From: Haloarchaeobius litoreus
GTDB taxonomy: Archaea; Halobacteriota; Halobacteria; Halobacteriales; Natrialbaceae
Reading direction: 5' to 3'
Length of the DNA stretch: 64,000 nt
NCBI RefSeq assembly: GCF_024495425.1
Contig: NZ_JANHJR010000002.1
Location: forward strand, 496,001-560,000
Numbering within the stretch: the first letter of the stretch is position 1; each line of letters begins with the position of its first letter. The position numbers were made by a program, and so were the translations under genes. Below the pieces are notes generated by a model. The model was not told where the DNA came from, searched no databases, and saw only the letters and a list, made by a program, of their open reading frames with translations. Positions 52,110-61,263 of the stretch are shown one piece after another.

Positions 52110-52823
52110 CTACACGGCAGTCACGTAGGCCGTCCCGGCGAGGACGACGTTGTAGAGCGCGTGGGTGACGATGGGGACGGTGAGGTTGTCGGTCCACTCG
52201 TACAGCGCGCCGAGGATGGCCCCGGTGCCGGCGATGAGCAGTACGCCGGCGACGACCTGCTCGACGGAGCCGGTGTAGTTCGAGAGGTGGACCGAGCCGA
52301 ACAGCAGGCTGGAGCCAAGCACCGAGCCGACGGGCCCGAACGTCTCGCGGAGCCGACCCTGCACGACGCCGCGGAACAGGTACTCCTCGGCGGGCGCGAC
52401 GATGAGGACCGAGAGGATCGCGACACCGAGGAAGAAGTCCGGGTCGATGGTCCCGCTCTCCTCGATGACCGAGCCCGGCACGAGGTCGAAGGCGGCGAGC
52501 AGCACGGACAGCCCGACCGCGACGACGAGGGCGACGAGGGTGCCAGCCAGCGCGTAGCCGACCTGACGGCCGGTCGGGGCGCGGACCGGAATCGAGAGTC
52601 CGCGTCGTCGTGCGTACGCGAGTCCGAACAGGAGGAAACCGACCTGCCCGGCGGCCGTCAGCAGGAGCAGTCCGAGCGTGGTCTCGATGTCGAGCCCGAG
52701 CGCGAGCGACGGGACGAGGAAGACGACGCCGACGAGCGTCGAGACGACGATGGCGAGCACGGTGAGGCCGGCCGCCGCGATGGCGGTCCGGACCGGGCCG
52801 GTTCTGGCGTGTGTGTCGGTCAC
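52110..52823 (-). CDS. CPBP-family intramembrane metalloprotease
   Basis: 237 residues with about eight hydrophobic helices. The family's first motif is EEYLFRG (about 155-161, PAEEYLFRGVVQGRL), the second is HLSNY (FGSVHLSNYTG), and a third His occurs late in VTHALYNVV. CPBP proteases (Rce1 relatives) cleave within or near the membrane. I use the GTG at 52823; there is no suitable ATG. It faces the GerW-like gene, three bases from its stop. Confidence 0.88.
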   Translation of the reverse strand: MTDTHARTGPVRTAIAAAGLTVLAIVVSTLVGVVFLVPSLALGLDIETTLGLLLLTAAGQVGFLLFGLAYARRRGLSIPVRAPTGRQVGYALAGTLVALVVAVGLSVLLAAFDLVPGSVIEESGTIDPDFFLGVAILSVLIVAPAEEYLFRGVVQGRLRETFGPVGSVLGSSLLFGSVHLSNYTGSVEQVVAGVLLIAGTGAILGALYEWTDNLTVPIVTHALYNVVLAGTAYVTAV

Positions 52824-52881
52824 GGCTCGTGATACGGGACGGCGTGTCAAAACGACTGCGTCGGCAAGCGGGGAGCCGGCG

Positions 52882-54885
52882 TTACCGCGCGTCCGCCAGC
52901 CGCTCCAGCGCCTCGGGGTTCTCGATGCTGCTCATGTCGCCGAGCTCCTCGCCCTGGTAGGTCGCCTCGATGGCGCGGCGGATGATCTTCCCGGACTGGG
53001 TCTTCGGGAACTCGTCGACGAACAGGATCTCGCGCGGGCGGAACGGCTTGCCGAGCTCCTCGCCGACCTGTGCGCGGAGTTCGTCGCGGAGTTCGTCGGT
53101 CTCCTCGTAGCCGTCCTCGAGGATGACGTAGGTGACGACGGCGGTACCGGTGGTGTCGTCGGGGGCACCGACGGCGGCGGCCTGGTTCACCGCGTCGTGG
53201 TCCATCAGCGCGCCCTCGACCTCGGCGGGGCCGACCTTCCGGCCGGCCACGTTGAGCGCGTCGTCCGCGCGGCCGTGGAGGAACCAGAAGCCGTCCTCGT
53301 CCATCTGGGCCCAGTCGCCGTGGTCCCAGAGGTCGTCCCAGGAGGACCAGTACTCGTCGAGGTAGCGCTCGTCGCCCGACCAGAGGCTCTTCGTCATCGA
53401 GGGACAGGAGTCGCGCGCGACGAGGAAGCCGCGCTCGTGGGTGTCCCTGATGGACTCGCCGGTGGAGTCGACGATGTCGATGTCCATCCCGAGGCCGGGG
53501 CCGCCGAGCGTGCAGGGCTTGAGCGAGTTGATGGGCATCGGCATGAGGAAGCAGCCACAGATCTCCGTGCCGCCGGAGATGTTGATGATGGGTGCCTCGC
53601 CGCCGCCGACCGTCTCCAGGAACCACTGCCAGGACTCGGGGTCCCACGGCTCGCCGGTGGAGCCGAGGATGCGCAGGCTGGAGAGGTCGTGCTTCTCCAC
53701 CCACTCGTCGCCGTGCTTGCGCAGCGCGCGGATGGCCGTCGGCGAGATGCCGAACTGGGTGAGTCCGTGGCGGTCGATCATCTCCCAGAAGCGGTCGGGC
53801 TCGGGGTGGTCCGGCGCGCCCTCGTACATGAAGATGGTGTTGCCGAACGTGTGGTTGCCGATGAGCGTCCACGGCCCCATCATCCAGCCGATGTCGCTCA
53901 CCCAGAAGAAGCGGTCCGAGGGCTTGAGGTCGAAGCCGAAGTAGAGCTCCTTCGCGCACTGGAGCTGGACGCCGGCGTGGGTGTGGACGATGCCCTTCGG
54001 CTTCCCCGTCGTCCCCGAGGAGTACAGCAGCATCGACTCCTGGCTGGAGTCGAGGGACTTCGAGTCGTAGTCGTCGGACTGGCTCTCGATGGCTTCCTCC
54101 CAGGTGTCGTCGCGGCGCTTCCACTCGATGGACTCCTCCTCGCTGCTGACGAGGCCGAGGCGCTCGTAGACGACGGTGTGCTCGACGTGGCCCGCCTCGT
54201 CGATGGCGTCGTCGGCCGCGCCCTTCAGCCGGACCTCGCCGCCGCGGCGGTAGAAGCCGTCGCCGGTGAACAGGACCGAGCACTCCGAGTCCGAGATGCG
54301 CGTCGCCGTCGCGTCGACGCCGAAGCCCGAGAAGATGGGCACCGCGATCGCGCCCACCTTGAAGCAGCCGTAGAGGATGGAGACGACCTCGGGCACCATC
54401 GGCATGTACAGCCCCACGGTGTCGCCCGTCTCGATGCCGACCGACTCCAGGTAGTTCGCCACCTGGTTGGACTGGCGGTGCAGCTCGTGGTAGGTGACCT
54501 CCCGCACCTCGCCGTCCTCGCCCTCCCAGATGGTCGCGACCTTGTTGCGTGTCTCGCTGTCGGCAGCGGCGTGGCGGTCCACCACGTTGTGCGCGAGGTT
54601 GAGTTCCCCGCCGGGGTACCAGTCGGTGAACTGCGGCCCGTCGCTGTCGTCCCGGACCGTGTCGTACTCCTCGTAGAACTCGATGCCGAGGTAGTCGACG
54701 AGTTCGTCCCAGAACCAGTCGACGCCCGACTGGTCGAAGCCGTCGTCCTCGGTAGTCGTCCGCTCGATGAGCTCGTCGTAGTCCGCGATGTCGTACTCCT
54801 GCATGAACTCCCAGACGTTCGTCGACTCGACGAACTCCTGGGACGGTTCGAACGCCACCTCGGATACGTCTTCCAGGGATTCCAT
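52882..54885 (-). CDS. Acetyl/acyl-CoA synthetase (AMP-binding)
   Basis: 667 residues, the length of acetyl-CoA synthetases. Motif A3 is YSSGTTGKPKGIVHTHAG, A5-like is SGGTEICGCF, A7 is RGFLVARD-like followed by EDGFWFLHGRADDALNVAGRK, and the acylated Lys lies in KTQSGKIIRR near the end. It activates a carboxylate to acyl-CoA via acyl-AMP. The chain length cannot be read; acetate or propionate are most common for this branch. The gene name acs would be reasonable but unproven. Confidence 0.88.
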   Translation of the reverse strand: MESLEDVSEVAFEPSQEFVESTNVWEFMQEYDIADYDELIERTTTEDDGFDQSGVDWFWDELVDYLGIEFYEEYDTVRDDSDGPQFTDWYPGGELNLAHNVVDRHAAADSETRNKVATIWEGEDGEVREVTYHELHRQSNQVANYLESVGIETGDTVGLYMPMVPEVVSILYGCFKVGAIAVPIFSGFGVDATATRISDSECSVLFTGDGFYRRGGEVRLKGAADDAIDEAGHVEHTVVYERLGLVSSEEESIEWKRRDDTWEEAIESQSDDYDSKSLDSSQESMLLYSSGTTGKPKGIVHTHAGVQLQCAKELYFGFDLKPSDRFFWVSDIGWMMGPWTLIGNHTFGNTIFMYEGAPDHPEPDRFWEMIDRHGLTQFGISPTAIRALRKHGDEWVEKHDLSSLRILGSTGEPWDPESWQWFLETVGGGEAPIINISGGTEICGCFLMPMPINSLKPCTLGGPGLGMDIDIVDSTGESIRDTHERGFLVARDSCPSMTKSLWSGDERYLDEYWSSWDDLWDHGDWAQMDEDGFWFLHGRADDALNVAGRKVGPAEVEGALMDHDAVNQAAAVGAPDDTTGTAVVTYVILEDGYEETDELRDELRAQVGEELGKPFRPREILFVDEFPKTQSGKIIRRAIEATYQGEELGDMSSIENPEALERLADAR

Positions 54886-55015
54886 GTCGTCCTGTGTGTT
54901 TCCGTGGGTGGGTCATAGAAATTGCCCTCAACGTTCGTGCGGTTTCTGCGTCCGCGTGCGTCCGGTGTTCGCCCCGGATTCGGGTTTGAGAGCTCCTCAG
55001 TCGTGGGACGCTCTG

Positions 55016-55047
55016 GAACCGCGAACAGCCAGAGAGGCCCGCGGTTC
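55016..55047. repeat. Dispersed element copy E inside a perfect 8-base-arm inverted repeat
   Basis: GAACCGCG (55016-55023) and CGCGGTTC (55040-55047) flank 16 bases that contain CAGCCAGA (55026-55033). It lies in the 289-base divergent gap 54886-55174, which holds no gene. Confidence 0.5.
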
Positions 55048-55136
55048 TGGGCCCCTCTCTGCCTGGAATCGACTCAACGCTCCTGGTCACAGAATCCTCA
55101 TACCAGACACACTCACCCATCGCGCGAGAGCCGGGG

Positions 55137-55145
55137 TATTTATTA
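55137..55145 (+). promoter_or_regulatory. Probable TATA box of the glycosyltransferase gene
   Basis: TATTTATTA lies 30-38 bases before the ATG at 55175, in a GC-rich gap, giving a short or absent leader. Confidence 0.55.
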
Positions 55146-55174
55146 TGGAACCGACTGCCTACTTGGCATAGACG

Positions 55175-56245
55175 ATGCGTGTCGCGTTCGTCGCGCTGGA
55201 GACGGCACTCCACGTCGACAGCGAGGCGAACCGACGGCTGAAGGGAATCGCGGAGGACCTCGCGGCTCGCGGCCACGACGTCTGCGTGTTCTGTGCGAAG
55301 TGGTGGACCGGCGACATCCCGGAGTGGGAACACGAGGACGTCACCTACCGCGGACTGGTGGACGACATCGAGTCGGAGCGGAAGTTCCGCTACGCACTGC
55401 CGATGGCGGTCCGGAAGTTCGGCGCGGAGGTCGTCCACGCGGCCGGCCGGCCGGCGAAGCAGGTGTCGGCGGCGAAGAAGGCGGCGCGGGTCGCGAGAGC
55501 GCCGCTGATAACCGACTGGTACGGCGATTGCGAGGAGTACGGGCGGGCGCACCGGAAGGCGCTGAGGAAGTCCGACCGGGTGGTCACGCCGTCGGAGATG
55601 GTCCGTACGCACGTCTGGGAGCACGGCGCGGCGGACGACGGGGTCGAGGTCATTCCGAACAGTATCGACTTCGACCTGCTGCAGTCCGTCGAGCCCCGAC
55701 GGGTCGCCGACGTGGTGTACGCCCGGCGGCTGGACGAGGGGGCGAACCTCGAATCGCTCCTCCTGGCGCTCGCGGAACTCCGGCAGGTGGACTGGTCGGC
55801 GGTGGTCATCGGCGACGGGCCGGAGCGGGCCGCGTACGAGCAGCAGGCACGGGACCTGCGCATCGACGACCGCATCACGTGGCTCGGCGAGTGCGACCGC
55901 GAGCAGCAGGTCGCGGTGTACCGCGGCGCGCACGTGTTCGCCCAGACCGCCCGCGAGTGCCTGTTCGCCACCGAGCTGCTGTGGGCGCTCGCCTGTGGCT
56001 GCATCGGCATCGTGGAGTACCACGCCGACTCGTCGGCCCACGAGCTGCTCGTCCGACGGGACGCCGAGTTCGACCGCGGCTTCCGCACCACGAGCGAGCA
56101 GGAGCTCGCCGCCGCCATCAGCGAGGCCGCGGGCATGGAGCGGTACACCGTGGACGACCGGTTCGCGGAGTTCGACGACCGGCAGATCCTGGAGCGCTAC
56201 CTGGCGTGCTACCGCGAGGAGATGGAGTCGGTGGGGCTGTTCTGA
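55175..56245 (+). CDS. GT4-type glycosyltransferase
   Basis: 356 residues. The N-terminal half resembles the GT-B donor-independent domain (VAFVALETALHVDSEANRRLKGIAEDLAARGHDVCVF), and the C-terminal half has VIGDGPERAAYEQQARDL, then ITWLGECDREQQVAVYRGAHV and the E-x7-E-like ECLFATELLWALACGCIGIVEYH. GT4 enzymes move sugars from nucleotide-sugars to lipids, proteins or polysaccharides. The sugar and acceptor are unknown. It precedes the regulator and MFS genes in the same direction. Confidence 0.87.
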   Translation: MRVAFVALETALHVDSEANRRLKGIAEDLAARGHDVCVFCAKWWTGDIPEWEHEDVTYRGLVDDIESERKFRYALPMAVRKFGAEVVHAAGRPAKQVSAAKKAARVARAPLITDWYGDCEEYGRAHRKALRKSDRVVTPSEMVRTHVWEHGAADDGVEVIPNSIDFDLLQSVEPRRVADVVYARRLDEGANLESLLLALAELRQVDWSAVVIGDGPERAAYEQQARDLRIDDRITWLGECDREQQVAVYRGAHVFAQTARECLFATELLWALACGCIGIVEYHADSSAHELLVRRDAEFDRGFRTTSEQELAAAISEAAGMERYTVDDRFAEFDDRQILERYLACYREEMESVGLF

Positions 56246-56316
56246 CCGAAGATTGAGGGCCCCCCGCGGGCAAGTTGGGGCGATGACGGCGGTGAGTCGA
56301 TGACGGAGGTGGCTCG

Positions 56317-57219
56317 ATGACCGACGGCTTCGACGAGGACCGCGCGCTCTCGCTGCTCGCGAACGGGGTGCGCGTCGAGATCGTCCGCGCGCTCGGCGAG
56401 GCGACCGTCGAGAGCGACGGACTCGGCTTCCTCGCGTACTCGGAGCTGCTGGCCCGCGTCTCCGTCTCGGACTCGGGGCAGTTCAACTACCACCTCGGCG
56501 AGCTCACGGGGCCGTTCGTCCGGAAGACCGACCGGGGGTACGTGCTCTCCTCGCGGGGGATGCTCGCGTTCCAGCACCTCGTCGGCGGCGGGTTCACAAC
56601 GGGCCTCCGGGTCGACGCGTTCGACATCGACCAGGACTGTCACCAGTGCGGGAACGAACTCGTCGCGGAGTACGGCATCGGCTGGAGACAGCCACTGGAG
56701 CCACTGTTCACCGTCAAGTGCTGGGACTGCCGCGCGGAGTACGCCCGGACGTACGTGCCGCCACGGGGTGCCGGGGCGCGCTCGCAGGCGGAGCTGCTCG
56801 TCGCGGCCGACCAGTGGAACCGCATGGAGACCGCATCCCTCGTCCGCGGTGTCTGCCCGTGGTGCGGCGGACACGTCGACACCACGGTCCAGGAGCGCGA
56901 CGGCGACCTCCCGGCGTCGGACGACGGGAAGGACCTTGAGGTGTACGTGGAGCATCACTGTCGTTCCTGCACCGGTTTTCACTACACCGCCGTCGGTGAG
57001 ACGCTCCGGTACCACCACGAGGTCATCGCCTTCTTCGCCGAGCGCGGGCACGACCTCCACACCATCCCGAAGTGGGAGCTCCCGTGGGCCGTCGTCGACG
57101 ATCACCTCACGTGGTACACGGACCCGTGGGACCTGTACGTCGAGGTGCCCTGCGAGGGCGACACGCTGCGGGCCCGCCTCGACGGCGAGGCACGGGTCGT
57201 CGAGACCGAACTCCTGTAA
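56317..57219 (+). CDS. Winged-helix (ArsR-like) regulator with zinc-ribbon C-terminus
   Basis: 300 residues. The N-terminal 75 residues are an ArsR-type winged helix (RALSLLANGVRVEIVRALGE, FAYSELLARVSVSDSGQFNYHLGEL-like). The rest has four Cys pairs (CHQCGNE, CWDCRAE, CPWCGGH, CRSCTGF) and looks like two zinc ribbons plus a beta-rich domain; it ends with VPCEGDTLRARLDGEARVVE. This haloarchaeal architecture probably senses a small molecule, metal or redox state. It lies between a glycosyltransferase and an MFS gene; either may be its target. Confidence 0.85.
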   Translation: MTDGFDEDRALSLLANGVRVEIVRALGEATVESDGLGFLAYSELLARVSVSDSGQFNYHLGELTGPFVRKTDRGYVLSSRGMLAFQHLVGGGFTTGLRVDAFDIDQDCHQCGNELVAEYGIGWRQPLEPLFTVKCWDCRAEYARTYVPPRGAGARSQAELLVAADQWNRMETASLVRGVCPWCGGHVDTTVQERDGDLPASDDGKDLEVYVEHHCRSCTGFHYTAVGETLRYHHEVIAFFAERGHDLHTIPKWELPWAVVDDHLTWYTDPWDLYVEVPCEGDTLRARLDGEARVVETELL

Positions 57220-57285
57220 GCGAGATTACCGAAGCGCGGTTCGCAGAACCTTCTTGGTCGCCACGGCGTTCGGGGCCAAGCGGCG

Positions 57286-58518
57286 ATGGCTGCCGCTCGC
57301 ACGACCGTCCTGAAGTACTACGCCCTCCGCGCCGTATCGACCCCCGGCTTCATGTGGCCGGTGTCGATCCTCTACCTCGTCAGCCACGACGTCTCCTACG
57401 CGACGCTGGCGCTCGCTGGTGCCGCCGCCGCGGTCCTGACCGTCGTCGGCGAGGTGCCGACGGGGTACGTCTCCGACCGGCTCGGCCGGCGCAACACCAT
57501 CGTCGTCGCCCAGGTGCTCTTCGGCACCTACCCGCTGACGCTGCTGTTCGCACGCTCGCCGCCCACCGTCGTCGCCGCCTTCTGCCTGCTCGGGCTCGCG
57601 GAGACCCTCCAGTCCGGCGCGGTGACGGCGTGGCTCTACGACGCGCTCGACGCCCACGACGCGACCGCCCGCTACACCAGGGTCGAGGGGCGCGGGCAGG
57701 CCATCCGGCTGGCCGTCCTCGCCGTGACGATGGTCGCCGGCGGCCTGCTGTACGCCCTGAACCCGGACCTCCCGTTCGTCGCCTCCACGGTGATGGGGAG
57801 CACCGGCGCGCTGGTCGCGACGACCCTCCCCGCGACCGGCGAGGGCGACGGGTCCGACCACCTCGGCGTCCGCGAGGCACTGACCGTCGTCCGCGAGCAC
57901 CTGCTCTCGCGGGAGCTCCGGGGCTTCATCGCGCTCTCCTCGCTGGCGGTCGCCGTCGGCGTCTCCGCGCGCTCGTACGTCCAGCCCATCACGGTCGACG
58001 CGATGTCGCCGCTGCTCGCCGGGGTCACCGTCGCCGGCAGCCCCCTCCCCGAGACCGCGGTACTCGGCGTGGTCTACGCCTCCTTCACCGGGTTCGGCGC
58101 GCTCTTGAGCGACCGTGCGGCCGGCGTCGAGGCGTGGCTCGGCACCCGTCGGACCGTCCTCTGCTCCTTCCTCGTCGACGCACTGGCGATGTGTGCCGTC
58201 CTCGTCGAGCCGCTGCTCGTCGTCCCCATGATGTTCGTCCACCGGGGCGTCGTCTCGGTGCTCGGCCCCGTCAAGCGCAGCTACCTCAACGAGCAGCTGG
58301 AATCGGTCGGCCGCGCGACCGTGCTGTCGGCGGTGTCGATGGTCGTCTCGCTCGTGCAGGTCCCGGTCGGGCTCGGCGGTGGCGTCCTCGCGGACCGTCT
58401 CGCGCCCGAGGTGGCCGTCGCCGCCCTCGGCGCGCTGTTGCTCGTGACGACGGTGCTCGCCGCGCTCTCTACCCCGGTCGTCTTCGAGGAACGGGAGACG
58501 GCTGCGCCGGCAGACTGA
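57286..58518 (+). CDS. MFS transporter
   Basis: 410 residues and about 12 hydrophobic helices. The loop 2-3 motif is EVPTGYVSDRLGRRNTIV (G-Y-x-x-D-R-x-G-R-R), and the second half has GGVLADRLAPEVAV, the corresponding motif. It is a secondary carrier of unknown substrate, possibly a drug/H+ antiporter type. It starts 67 bases after the regulator gene. Confidence 0.87.
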   Translation: MAAARTTVLKYYALRAVSTPGFMWPVSILYLVSHDVSYATLALAGAAAAVLTVVGEVPTGYVSDRLGRRNTIVVAQVLFGTYPLTLLFARSPPTVVAAFCLLGLAETLQSGAVTAWLYDALDAHDATARYTRVEGRGQAIRLAVLAVTMVAGGLLYALNPDLPFVASTVMGSTGALVATTLPATGEGDGSDHLGVREALTVVREHLLSRELRGFIALSSLAVAVGVSARSYVQPITVDAMSPLLAGVTVAGSPLPETAVLGVVYASFTGFGALLSDRAAGVEAWLGTRRTVLCSFLVDALAMCAVLVEPLLVVPMMFVHRGVVSVLGPVKRSYLNEQLESVGRATVLSAVSMVVSLVQVPVGLGGGVLADRLAPEVAVAALGALLLVTTVLAALSTPVVFEERETAAPAD

Positions 58519-58522
58519 CTGC

Positions 58523-60997
58523 TTATTCGTCCAGCGTCTCGGGGTCCCGAACTCCCTCGGCGACGCGGACGGCGTCGACGTTCTCGTGCACGTCGTGGAC
58601 CCGAATCACGTCCGCGCCGCGGTCGGCGGCGATGGCCGTCCCGGCGACCGTCGCCGGGAGCCGCTCGCCGTCTGCGCGACCGATGGCCCCGAACATCGAC
58701 TTGTGGGAGTGCCCGACGAGGATGGGACAGCCGAGCGCGTCGAACTCGTCGATTCGGTCGAGCAGCTCGAACGACTCGGCGGCGGTCTTCCCGAAGCCGA
58801 GGCCGGGGTCGACGACGATCTGCTCGCGGTCGAGCCCCGCCTTCTCCGCCAGAAGCACCCGTTCGCGGAGCTGGTCGAGCACGTCGGCCACCACGTCGTC
58901 GTACGCGATGTCGTTCCCGGGGTCGACCGGCGTGTCGATGCTGTGCATCACGACCAGCGGCGCGTCGTACTCGGCGGCGACGAAGCGCATCTCGGGGTCG
59001 CCCAGCCCGGACACGTCGTTGCAGATGTCCGCGCCGGCGTCGAGCGCGGCGCGGGCGACCTCGGCCCGGCGCGTATCGACCGAGATGGGAACGTCGATAC
59101 CGGCGTCGCGGACGGCATCGATGACGGGGACGACCCGGTCGCGCTCCTGTGCCGTCGAGACGGGGTCGGCCCCTGGCCGGGTCGACTCGCCGCCGATGTC
59201 GACGATGTCGACGCCGGCGTCGACCATCTCCCGCGTCCGTTCGAGTGCGTCGTCGACGGCGTCGTACTCGCCGCCGTCGTGGAAGGAGTCCGGCGTGACG
59301 TTCAGGATGCCCATGACGGCCGCGCCGTCGGTCCATGGGTAGTCGTCGGCGACCTCGTCGTCGCCGTCGAGCTCCAGCGTCTCGCGGAGCTCCCGGGCGA
59401 ACTGCGCCAGCCCGTCGGGGCCGTCCGCGATGTCGTCCGCGAGTGCCTCGAACTCGGCCAGCGTGCCCATGAGAACCACGTCGAGGCGCTCGCCCTCGGT
59501 CTCCAGTCCGGAGACGGCGCATTCGCCGCCGTGGGTCAGCAGCGAGTCGCGGATCTTCGTCGCCTGCCGGCCCTGGAGTCGCGTCCGGAGCACGCGGTGG
59601 ACGCCGTCTGCGCGCAGTTCCACAATCTCGTCGTCGGTGACCGCCGCGTCGGCGAGCACGTCGGTCGCGTCGTCGACGTCCCGAACTCTGGTGGGGACCT
59701 GCACCCGGGTCCAGCGCGTGCGGGCCTCCGCGACGGTGAAGAGGGAGCCCGTCACGAGCACGCAGTCGTCCGGGTCGGCGGCGTCGAGCGCCCGGTCGAG
59801 CGCCGAATCGACTGCACCGCAGGGCTGCGGGGTGTCGACGCCTGCATCCTCGAACACCCGGGCGAGCACCGCGTCGTCCTCGGCGCGCTGGAGGTCCGGC
59901 TCGCAGGTGTATACCGCGTCCGCGGCCGGCAGTCCAGCGGCCATCTCGCGGTGGGGCTTGTCGTGCATCGCACCGAAGACTATGTGCAGCGCGTCGTAGT
60001 CGAACTCCGCCAGGGTCTCGCCGGCGCGCTCGCAGGCCGCCGGGTTGTGCGCGCCGTCCAACACCGTCAGCGGCGCGTCGTCGAGCACCTCGAACCGCCC
60101 CGGCCAGTGCGCGTTCCGGAGCCCGCGGCCGAGAACGTCCTCGGTCACGGCCGCGCCCAGCTCGTCGCCGGCCTGCCGGGCCAGTGCGCAGGCGATACCC
60201 GCGTTCGTCGCCTGATGTGCGCCCAGCGTCGGCACGCGCGTGTCGACCCGCCAGTCGGTCCCGTCCGCGTCCGCGCCCGAGACCGACACCGCCGCCTCGA
60301 CGTGGTTCTCCCGGCCGCCGTAGCTCGTCCGCACGGCCGCGTCGTCGTCGCCGACGGTGAGAACCGCCCCCGCCTGCTCGCGGACCGCCGCCAGCGCGTC
60401 GCCCGTCGCACCCGTGACGAGGGGGCGGTCCGCGGGCGCGACGTGGGCCTTGTCCGTCGCGATCTCCTCGACCGTCTCGCCGAGCAGCTGGGTGTGCTCC
60501 AGCGAGACGTTCGTCACCGCGCTCGCGATGGGGTCCACCACGCTCGTCGCGTCGAGCCTGCCGCCGATGCCGACCTCCAGCACGGCCACGTCGACGTCCT
60601 CGCGGTCGAACTGCCACAGCGCCAGCGCCGTCATGGCCTCGAAGAACGTCGGCGACTCACCGTCGGCCGCCCGGTCGACCACGTGCGGCTGGATGGTCGC
60701 GACGAACTCGCACATGGCCGAGCGGGGCACCTTCCGTCCGTCGACCCGAACCCGCTCGCGCACGTCCTCGAAGTGCGGCGACGTGTACAGCCCCACCGAC
60801 AGTCCGGCCTCCCGCAGGACCGACTCCACCATCCGGGTCGTGCTGCCCTTTCCGTTCGACCCCGCGACCTGCACGCAGGCCAGGTCCTCGTGGGGGTCGC
60901 CGACGGTCGCGAGGAGGTCCGCCGTCGACTCCGTGCCCGGCCGCGCGCCGTAGCGCCGGAGGTCGAACAGCAGGCTCGCGGCCTCGTGATACTGCAT
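58523..60997 (-). CDS. folCP: Bifunctional folylpolyglutamate/dihydrofolate synthase-dihydropteroate synthase (FolC-FolP)
   Basis: 824 residues. The N-terminal half is FolC-like: VAGSNGKGSTTRM (P-loop), TSPHFEDVRERV and LEVGIGGRLDATSVV, with DGAHNPAACERAGET and MHDKPHREM. The C-terminal half is FolP: AVMGILNVTPDSFHDGG, DIGGESTRPGA, and VDPGLGFGKTAAES, ending with VGHSHKSMFG and RVHDVHENVDAVRV. Fused folC and folP are a known feature of haloarchaea. A linker of about 100 residues (near 430-530) is unusual. I start at the ATG at 60997. Confidence 0.92.
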   Translation of the reverse strand: MQYHEAASLLFDLRRYGARPGTESTADLLATVGDPHEDLACVQVAGSNGKGSTTRMVESVLREAGLSVGLYTSPHFEDVRERVRVDGRKVPRSAMCEFVATIQPHVVDRAADGESPTFFEAMTALALWQFDREDVDVAVLEVGIGGRLDATSVVDPIASAVTNVSLEHTQLLGETVEEIATDKAHVAPADRPLVTGATGDALAAVREQAGAVLTVGDDDAAVRTSYGGRENHVEAAVSVSGADADGTDWRVDTRVPTLGAHQATNAGIACALARQAGDELGAAVTEDVLGRGLRNAHWPGRFEVLDDAPLTVLDGAHNPAACERAGETLAEFDYDALHIVFGAMHDKPHREMAAGLPAADAVYTCEPDLQRAEDDAVLARVFEDAGVDTPQPCGAVDSALDRALDAADPDDCVLVTGSLFTVAEARTRWTRVQVPTRVRDVDDATDVLADAAVTDDEIVELRADGVHRVLRTRLQGRQATKIRDSLLTHGGECAVSGLETEGERLDVVLMGTLAEFEALADDIADGPDGLAQFARELRETLELDGDDEVADDYPWTDGAAVMGILNVTPDSFHDGGEYDAVDDALERTREMVDAGVDIVDIGGESTRPGADPVSTAQERDRVVPVIDAVRDAGIDVPISVDTRRAEVARAALDAGADICNDVSGLGDPEMRFVAAEYDAPLVVMHSIDTPVDPGNDIAYDDVVADVLDQLRERVLLAEKAGLDREQIVVDPGLGFGKTAAESFELLDRIDEFDALGCPILVGHSHKSMFGAIGRADGERLPATVAGTAIAADRGADVIRVHDVHENVDAVRVAEGVRDPETLDE

Positions 60998-61126
60998 ACG
61001 CGAGCATCTTCCGGCGAGCGCTTTAGCGTGTCGGAGTCCGAATTCGGCCTCGGTCGGGAGCTGTGTCGTCGGTGGCGCGAACAGCGAGACGGTCCAGCTA
61101 GCCGTGGAACGTTCTCGAATCGACGT

Positions 61127-61140
61127 CAGCCAGAAACCCG
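61127..61140 (+). repeat. Dispersed intergenic element, copy C (CAGCCAGA core)
   Basis: CAGCCAGAAACCCG, one base different from copy A over 12 positions. The preceding GGAACGTTCTCGAATCGACG also resembles the flank of copies A and D. Confidence 0.5.
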
Positions 61141-61205
61141 CGACTCTCTCGGGGATGTCGACGATGTCGTCACCAGCCGGACGGACCCGCACCGACCGGC
61201 AAGGA

Positions 61206-61224
61206 GTTTACAATATGTGTAAAC
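61206..61224. promoter_or_regulatory. Inverted repeat GTTTAC-N7-GTAAAC, copy 2
   Basis: GTTTACAATATGTGTAAAC followed by TCTCGG. Same arms, spacer length and right flank as the site at 2008-2026. It is about 210 bases upstream of folCP and 40 bases after the lipoprotein stop. Confidence 0.5.
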
Positions 61225-61263
61225 TCTCGGGTCGGGGCGCTCGCGGCGTCTCGAACCAGCGCG

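Larger units (their letters stand above)
61000..61263. other. 264-base intergenic region with dispersed element and palindrome
   Basis: Upstream of folCP and downstream of the FPGD lipoprotein gene. It holds dispersed-element copy C (CAGCCAGAAACCCG at 61127-61140, preceded by GGAACGTTC at 61107-61115) and palindrome copy 2 (61206-61224). No gene is convincing. Confidence 0.5.

Noticed and set aside
52847-56041. A 1064-codon minus-strand frame over the acyl-CoA synthetase and glycosyltransferase genes
   Set aside because: Same shadow effect; both regions have well-supported genes with intact motifs in other frames.
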